The position numbers and the translations under genes are program-made. Below are positions 42,305-46,895 of a stretch of 46,895 bases of DNA, piece by piece. The stretch comes from CAIMZW01 sp037142435 (GTDB lineage Bacteria; Actinomycetota; Actinomycetes; Nanopelagicales; Nanopelagicaceae): positions 1 to 46,895 of the forward strand of contig JBAXAO010000005.1 in assembly GCA_037142435.1 (NCBI GenBank), written 5' to 3'. The notes beneath the pieces were generated by a model, which worked only from the letters and a program-made list of their open reading frames with translations, was not told where the DNA came from and did no database searches. Within the stretch, counting starts at the first letter, position 1; each line of letters opens with the position of its first letter.

Positions 42305-44026
42305 CTAACTTATCATCGATTGAGCAACAAGATTGAGCAACTCGGCAGCGTGTTCGCGCGCCGTCTGAGAATCCTCTTGACCAGAGAGCATGCGAGCGAT
42401 TTCAGTTTCGCGCTCGACACCGGTAACGCTCTGAATATCGCTCTGGGTCACCAACCCCGATTCGTTCTTTCGAACAACCAGATGGTTTTCTGCCCACACA
42501 GCTACTTGAGCAAGGTGGGTTACCACGATGACCTGGGCATTCTGAGAGAGTTTGGCAAGGCGGCGACCGACCTCTACGGCGGCTTTGCCTCCCACCCCGG
42601 CATCAACTTCATCGAAAATATAGGTGCCAACGGGAGATTTCTCGGCTAGCACGACTTCTAACGCCAACATGACGCGAGACATTTCTCCGCCACTGGCGAC
42701 CTTGGATAGCGGCAAAAGTTGGCCACCCGCATGCGCGGAAAAAAGAAAGCGCACCTCATCCAGTCCAGTTGATGAGTAATCCGCAAAGGCTTCACCGGGG
42801 TTAGTGAGGCACTCGACTTCAATACGAGCGTGCGGCATGGAGAGAAAAGTGAGTTCGGAAGTAACTATCTCTGAGAAGGCACGGGCGGAAGTGTGGCGAG
42901 CTCTGCTCAAGCTTTGAGCAGACTTTTTCAGCAGGAGAAAGAGGGTTTGCAATTCTCTTTCCATCTCTGCCAAACGATCATCCCCGCCGGAGAGATCTGC
43001 AAGTTTTGCCTGGGCATCGGCAGCTTGGAGAAGCAGCGCTTCATAGGCCGCTTGACGATCTGCACCGACGCCATACTTTTTCAATAAGGTATTTATGGCC
43101 GACTTGCGCTGTTGCAGGAATTCGAAGCGCACCGGGTCGGCTTCCAAATTAGTGACATAACTTGCCAATTCGCCAGCAACATCTTGCGCATTGAAAAGTA
43201 CATCTAGGTACCGGTCGATAATTCCATCAAGACGGAGGTCTTTCCCCCGAACTAATTCGAGAGATTTTCGAGCTTCCTGCATGAGATTAAAGATTGAAGT
43301 CTCTTCATCTTCCAACAAAATTAAAGCTCGCGTGATTTCTCCGTGTAGAAGTTCAACGGAGCCCAATTTAGAAATCTCATTTTCAATCTCATCTGGCTCG
43401 CCAGGAAGTGGATTTACAACTGAGAAGGCAGCGAGGAAATCATTGAGAAGCTCGATCTCTTGCTCTCGTTTGCTTAATAAAGTGCGCAATTCTTTAATCC
43501 GAGCTAACAGTTGGCCATATTGCTGAAATGCATTTTGATACTCGAGAAAGAGCGGCGCAACGTCGGCAAAGGAGTCCAGCATCTCCCGTTGCACATTTGG
43601 CTTCATAAGCCTTGCGGTGCTGGACTGCGCATGAATCTCGATTAAATCATCGGCCAGATCTGAAATTTGGTGAGTAGTGCTAGGTACTCCCCCTAAGAGA
43701 ATGCGCGATTTGCCTTGTGCCGAAACAGTGCGAGTAATAATTATCTCGTGGTCATCAACTTCGGCTCCATCATCGACAACCCGAGCCAAGAGTTGATCTG
43801 AAAGGGAAAAACGTCCCGTTACAGTTGTGCGTTCTTCGCCTTGGCGAACCAAATCCGAATCTGATTTGGCGCCGAGGATCAAGGAGAGGGCGGTAAGCAC
43901 CATAGTTTTTCCCGCACCGGTTTCACCCGTCAATACGGTGAGCCCGCGTCTTACTTCAAAAGTGGCAGAGTCAATAACACCTAACCCGCGGATGGTGATT
44001 TCTTCTAGTGAGGAACGCTCACTCAC
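42305..44026 (-). CDS. recN: DNA repair protein RecN
   Basis: RecN is an SMC-like ATPase for double-strand break repair. The 573-residue protein has Walker A GETGAGKT near residues 34-41, a long coiled-coil middle, and the C-terminal signature LSKVASGGEMSRVMLALE. Walker B is in YIFDEVDAGVGGKAA. A GTG at 44026 is preferred; it overlaps the NAD kinase stop by 8 bases. A TTG five codons upstream is the alternative. It follows ppnK and tlyA in one close unit, as in other actinobacteria. Confidence 0.95.
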   Translation of the reverse strand: MSERSSLEEITIRGLGVIDSATFEVRRGLTVLTGETGAGKTMVLTALSLILGAKSDSDLVRQGEERTTVTGRFSLSDQLLARVVDDGAEVDDHEIIITRTVSAQGKSRILLGGVPSTTHQISDLADDLIEIHAQSSTARLMKPNVQREMLDSFADVAPLFLEYQNAFQQYGQLLARIKELRTLLSKREQEIELLNDFLAAFSVVNPLPGEPDEIENEISKLGSVELLHGEITRALILLEDEETSIFNLMQEARKSLELVRGKDLRLDGIIDRYLDVLFNAQDVAGELASYVTNLEADPVRFEFLQQRKSAINTLLKKYGVGADRQAAYEALLLQAADAQAKLADLSGGDDRLAEMERELQTLFLLLKKSAQSLSRARHTSARAFSEIVTSELTFLSMPHARIEVECLTNPGEAFADYSSTGLDEVRFLFSAHAGGQLLPLSKVASGGEMSRVMLALEVVLAEKSPVGTYIFDEVDAGVGGKAAVEVGRRLAKLSQNAQVIVVTHLAQVAVWAENHLVVRKNESGLVTQSDIQSVTGVERETEIARMLSGQEDSQTAREHAAELLNLVAQSMIS

Positions 44027-44879
44027 CGCGCCAGCCTTCAATAGGCAATTTGAATTTCGCCACCAGGCGATCGGTGAAAACTGAATTTTCCAGATGAGTC
44101 AGTAACACTTGTTGCGAATCTCGGGTTAGGAGAACCCGATCGTGTTGAATCAATCCAACTTTACGAATTCCATCAGCCGAGAGGTGCGCATCTATGCTCT
44201 CGACGTCGATAGCAATCGATGAATCAGGAGAGACGACCATAGGTCGGGAAAAAAGCGCATGCGCAGCTAGTGGTAGCAAGACCAAAGCATTTACCTCCGG
44301 CCAGACAACTGGCCCTCCTGCTGAAAAGGCATAGGCCGTTGATCCTGTGGGCGTTGAACAAATAACACCGTCGCAACCCCAGCGAGATAACGGTCTGCCG
44401 TCAATTTGAATGAAGAGTTCTACCATTTGGGCGGTATTGCGCTCGATCGTTACTTCATTGAGCGCCCAGCCTGAGTCAACGACCACGCCATCCCGCAAAA
44501 CGTCAAAGTGCAAAATAAGTCGTGGCTCGCTCCGATAATTTCGGGCCTCAATGCCAGCGACGATTTCGGCCATGGTGGGTTTAGCGATCTCGGCCAGAAA
44601 ACCGACATTTCCGAGATTGACTCCCAAAATGGGAATGGGAAATCCGCGAACAAGCTCGGCGGCCCGCAAGATGGTTCCGTCGCCGCCAAGGACTACTGCA
44701 AGTTCTAGGGCGCCCGGGTCGACGAGTTGGGATACACCTTCTAGTCGCAACGAAGAGTTTGTGACAACGTCGAAACCTTTTGAAATGAGTGTGGTGGCAA
44801 GCTCTTGAGCGAATACTTGGGCCTCAACCTTTGTTGGATGTACAACCACCAAAATCGTGCGCTGTGATGTCGCCATCAT
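44019..44879 (-). CDS. ppnK: NAD kinase
   Basis: NAD kinase makes NADP from NAD. The 286-residue protein has the GGDGT motif (VVLGGDGTILRAAEL), NLGNVGFLAE, and the NAD-binding CDGVICSTPTGSTAYAFSAGGP. These match PpnK/NadK. Start is ATG at 44879 or the next codon, 44876; the ATG overlaps the tlyA stop (ATGATGG), so translation is coupled. recN follows with an 8-base overlap. Confidence 0.96.
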   Translation of the reverse strand: MMATSQRTILVVVHPTKVEAQVFAQELATTLISKGFDVVTNSSLRLEGVSQLVDPGALELAVVLGGDGTILRAAELVRGFPIPILGVNLGNVGFLAEIAKPTMAEIVAGIEARNYRSEPRLILHFDVLRDGVVVDSGWALNEVTIERNTAQMVELFIQIDGRPLSRWGCDGVICSTPTGSTAYAFSAGGPVVWPEVNALVLLPLAAHALFSRPMVVSPDSSIAIDVESIDAHLSADGIRKVGLIQHDRVLLTRDSQQVLLTHLENSVFTDRLVAKFKLPIEGWRGE

Positions 44880-45664
44880 TGCGGACCTTGAATAATTGCG
44901 GCATCCAGGGCGTCCTCAGAAATTTCAGATGCACCGCGGGCAAGCCAGAGGAAATACTCGACATTTCCAGCGGGACCAGGGAGAGAACTTGCGACCACAC
45001 CTTTACAACCGAGTCCCATGTCATATGCCGAGTCAGCCACATCACGCACCGCATGTTTGCGCAACAACGGATCTCGCACTACTCCCCCAGCGCCAAGCTT
45101 TTCACGACCAACCTCAAACTGCGGCTTTACCATGACGAGAAAGTCGGCGTTGGTGCGTGAGACTGAAACCAAGGCGGGCAAGACCAACGTCAAAGAAATG
45201 AATGAGAGATCAGCAACTATGAGGTCTACGGGTTCGCCAATTTGCTCGATGGTGAGATGCCGGACATTGGTGCGATCTAAAATCGTTACGCGCGGATCTT
45301 GTCGAAGTTCCCAGGCCAGTTGACCGTAACCAACATCAACTGCAATGACAGTTGCCGCATCACGTTTCAGTAGCACATCAGTAAATCCACCGGTAGATGC
45401 GCCGGCATCGAGAGCGCACTTTCCGGCAACAATAATTTGAGGAAAAGCATCGAGAGCGCCAGCAAGTTTGTGGCCGCCTCGCGAGACAAAATCATCGCGA
45501 TCACCTTGAATTGTTATTGAAGTTTCAGCATCCACTTGAGTCGCTGGCTTTGAGGCAGGAATGCCTCCAACCATGACAGACCTGGCTTCGATGAGGTCGG
45601 CAGCATGATCGCGAGAGCGCGCTAAACCACGCCTAACCAATTCGGCATCAAGTCGAGTTTTCAT
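44876..45664 (-). CDS. tlyA: rRNA 2'-O-methyltransferase TlyA
   Basis: TlyA methylates cytidines in 16S and 23S rRNA and sets capreomycin sensitivity in mycobacteria. The 262-residue protein has an N-terminal S4 domain (RLDAELVRRGLARSRDHAADLIEAR). An FtsJ-type methyltransferase follows, with SAM motif ALDAGASTGGFTDVLL, VDVGYGQLAWELR, DLSFISL and VKPQFEVG. Length is normal. The ATG at 45664 has no obvious Shine-Dalgarno. It leads the tlyA-ppnK-recN-pyrG-xerD series. Confidence 0.95.
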   Translation of the reverse strand: MKTRLDAELVRRGLARSRDHAADLIEARSVMVGGIPASKPATQVDAETSITIQGDRDDFVSRGGHKLAGALDAFPQIIVAGKCALDAGASTGGFTDVLLKRDAATVIAVDVGYGQLAWELRQDPRVTILDRTNVRHLTIEQIGEPVDLIVADLSFISLTLVLPALVSVSRTNADFLVMVKPQFEVGREKLGAGGVVRDPLLRKHAVRDVADSAYDMGLGCKGVVASSLPGPAGNVEYFLWLARGASEISEDALDAAIIQGPQ

Positions 45665-45696
45665 AAAGAATTTTTCACAGTGGCAGGTACCTTGTT

Positions 45697-45852
45697 CTAA
45701 ATGCCATCAATTTCGGAGAGAGCAATTTTCAATTGGGAATGAATCTGTTCGTACTCATCGCAATGTTCTTCCAGTGCCAAACCAGAAATGTTAGAAATTC
45801 GCTCTTTTACTTCAGCGATCTGCGAACTCGGATCAGAGATCGGAAGATTCAT
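45697..45852 (-). CDS. Small acidic hypothetical protein
   Basis: This frame gives 51 residues from MNLPISDPSS, with a helical, coiled-coil-like pattern (SQIAEVKERISNIS, EEHCDEYEQIHSQLKIALSEI). The ATG is one base after the stop of the Lys/Ala-rich gene, so it looks translated with it. The protein is not a recognised family. A small protein here, next to tlyA, is seen in some actinobacteria, but I cannot name it. Confidence 0.55.
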   Translation of the reverse strand: MNLPISDPSSQIAEVKERISNISGLALEEHCDEYEQIHSQLKIALSEIDGI

Positions 45853-45853
45853 T

Positions 45854-46264
45854 TCAAACACTCTTCTTCTTAGCCGGAGATTTTTTGGCTGCACTCTTCT
45901 TGACGGAGCTTTTTACAATAGCTTTTTTAGTCATAGGCTTACCTGGCGCGCGATTCCTCGTGTTAGCGCTCTTGGGAGCTGCTGATTTCTTGGATGGGGC
46001 AGTTGCCTTCTTCCGGACCGGTTTTGCTGCGCTGCGATGCTCTAGATCTGCCAATTTCTGCAAGATTTCTTCAAGATCCTCTTGGCGAATGAATCCGCGC
46101 CGACTAGCAGCGGCATCTATCTCGGTCTCCATCCGCTCCTTGATCATTTCACTGCTCTCCTCAAGCCAACCCTTAAAAGCTGAAGCCATTTCGGCGGCGG
46201 ATTTTTCGCCACCGGAGAGTTTGGAAGCGTAATTACGAAGTGAGGTAAAGAGATCTTGTGCCAT
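45854..46264 (-). CDS. Lys/Ala-rich tailed protein, histone H1-like C-terminus
   Basis: The 136-residue protein has two parts. Residues 1-75 are helical and charged (LFTSLRNYASKLSGGEKSAA, EDLEEILQKLADLEHR), reminiscent of phasin or coiled-coil modules. Residues 76-136 are a tail of Lys, Ala, Ser and Pro with KKSAAKKSPAKKKS-type repeats, like H1 or HU tails in actinobacteria. The tail suggests binding to DNA, RNA or polyphosphate. It begins 13 bases after the SSB-like stop; TACGGT 6 bases before the ATG could be its own -10 box. Confidence 0.65.
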   Translation of the reverse strand: MAQDLFTSLRNYASKLSGGEKSAAEMASAFKGWLEESSEMIKERMETEIDAAASRRGFIRQEDLEEILQKLADLEHRSAAKPVRKKATAPSKKSAAPKSANTRNRAPGKPMTKKAIVKSSVKKSAAKKSPAKKKSV

Positions 46265-46270
46265 GTGCTA

Positions 46271-46276
46271 ACCGTA
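46271..46276 (-). promoter_or_regulatory. Weak -10 box of the Lys/Ala-rich gene, leaderless type
   Basis: TACGGT on the minus strand lies 6 bases before the ATG at 46264 and next to the preceding stop codon. It is less AT-rich than the others. Confidence 0.3.
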
Positions 46277-46277
46277 T

Positions 46278-46604
46278 CTAACGGCGCGTCAACTCGCTTG
46301 CTTCGACTTGCCAGCGACTAGCAACACCCGCTGAACCCTTCCAGAAACGTCTGCGCAACTCTCCAAAGACTTCGACTATTTGACCTTCTTGAAGAGCCAG
46401 CGCTCGTCTGCGAAGCCTGGCTGACCAGACCGCTATCTCGAGAACATCCACTTCGCGTTTCTTGCTACGTGGTTTAGCCCTATCCACCACAATTCGAAAC
46501 TCAACGAGCGCATCTCCACTGGGCAAGATCTTCTCTACTCCAGGAGCGCCGACTCTTCCAAGGATGTGAACTGAATTGATGGATTCAACTTCTGTAGATG
46601 ACAT
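46278..46604 (-). CDS. Short single-stranded DNA-binding (OB-fold) protein
   Basis: The 108-residue protein has an SSB-type OB fold: VHILGRVGAPGVEKILPSGDALVEFRIVVDR, then VDVLEIAVWSARLRRRALALQEGQIVEVFGELRRRFW. It lacks the acidic C-terminal tail (DDxPF) through which replicative SSB recruits partners, so it is probably an accessory SSB-like protein and not the main SSB. It is the first gene after the 5S terminator; TAATTAT just upstream of the ATG may be a promoter. Confidence 0.8.
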   Translation of the reverse strand: MSSTEVESINSVHILGRVGAPGVEKILPSGDALVEFRIVVDRAKPRSKKREVDVLEIAVWSARLRRRALALQEGQIVEVFGELRRRFWKGSAGVASRWQVEASELTRR

Positions 46605-46698
46605 ACCCGAATAATTACTCGATCAAGAATTGCAGAAAGAATTTCTCTCTGTTGCAGAGGAAAAATCCCAGTTGGGGATAAAGAGAACTTTTGGGCAT

Positions 46699-46745
46699 AA
46701 AAAAAGACCGAGCGCGCTAGTTGAAACCAGCGATGCTCGGTCTTT
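46699..46745 (-). terminator. Rho-independent terminator of the rRNA operon
   Basis: On the minus strand AAAGACCGAGC and GCTCGGTCTTT form an 11-bp perfect stem. An inner CGCT/AGCG stem and a loop follow, then a run of T. It begins 10 bases after the 5S 3' end. All features of an intrinsic terminator are present. Confidence 0.92.
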
Positions 46746-46754
46746 ATAAATGAT

Positions 46755-46873
46755 GTCCGGCGGCGATCTACTCTCCCACAAGGTCCCCCTTGCAGTACCA
46801 TCGACGCTGAGAGGCTTAGCTTCCGGGTTCGGAATGGGACCGGGCGTTTCCCTCTCGCTATGGCCGCCGAAAC
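46755..46873 (-). rRNA. rrf: 5S ribosomal RNA
   Basis: On the minus strand the sequence holds the 5S landmarks: TTCGGCGGC at the 5' end pairs with GCCGCCGGA at the 3' end. GGTCCCATTCCGAACCCGGA (loop B/C region) and GGGAGAGTAG are conserved. Length is about 118 bases; ends are good to a few bases. The 22 bases at the window edge are spacer towards a 23S gene outside the window. Confidence 0.95.
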
Positions 46874-46895
46874 TCTATTGAGTTGTCAGTCAGTT

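Noticed and set aside
1..46895. CRISPR array, prophage, insertion sequence or defence island
   Set aside because: No spaced repeat array, transposase, phage structural gene or known defence gene was found; nearly all genes are conserved core functions.

Overview
The window is a gene-dense actinobacterial chromosome segment. The signs are mycothiol synthesis (mshC), the PafB/PafC pair, TlyA, GarA with its two MerR neighbours, and a gene order that follows, from memory, three Mycobacterium tuberculosis blocks: mshC-metH-trmI-pafBC-tatAC-helY, gcvP-MerR-nuclease-MerR-garA-gcvH-pgsA, and rluB-scpB-scpA-parA-xerD-pyrG-recN-ppnK-tlyA. Moderate base composition by eye (not computed), gaps usually under 60 bases and frequent start/stop overlaps suggest a small streamlined genome, such as a freshwater Nanopelagicales (acI) type. 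That placement is inference. No gap exceeds 300 bases; the longest is 35771-36017.
Layout. 1-8.9 kb: partial serB, an ABC ATPase, ung, two membrane proteins, an alcohol dehydrogenase with thymidine kinase, a secreted beta-propeller, tRNA-Leu(GAG), an M20 peptidase and an aldo/keto reductase, on mixed strands. 8.9-17.2 kb: the mshC cluster (phosphatase, DUF3090, SCO1664-like, mshC), metH, a HAD hydrolase and trmI. 17.2-25.7 kb: an FKBP lipoprotein, pafB, pafC, tatA, tatC, a lipid kinase, helY, a 5'-3' exonuclease and a polyprenol-phosphate mannosyltransferase. 25.8-32.3 kb: gcvP, the MerR/nuclease/MerR/garA/gcvH group, a CDP-alcohol phosphatidyltransferase and tRNA-Pro(GGG). 32.3-46.9 kb: a cmk-der fusion, tyrA, aroH, rluB, scpB, scpA, parA with a small partner, xerD, pyrG, recN, NAD kinase, tlyA, two small proteins, an SSB-like protein and a 5S rRNA.
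Main points. (1) The only roomy convergent gap, between the mannosyltransferase and gcvP, holds a 28-bp sequence with the architecture of a dif site for XerC/XerD. Gene strand bias flips there: left of it about 19 of 27 genes are on +, right of it 23 of 25 are on -. This is the pattern expected at a replication terminus, and it puts an rRNA operon end only about 21 kb from the terminus. (2) The block that usually carries the Pup-proteasome genes is absent between trmI and pafBC, while both flanks are kept. (3) About a dozen transcription units have a TANNNT box only 6-8 bases before the start codon, which implies widespread leaderless mRNAs. (4) Convergent genes end within 0-11 bases of each other, twice sharing one CTAG as both stop codons. 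I found no CRISPR array, prophage, insertion sequence or defence island.
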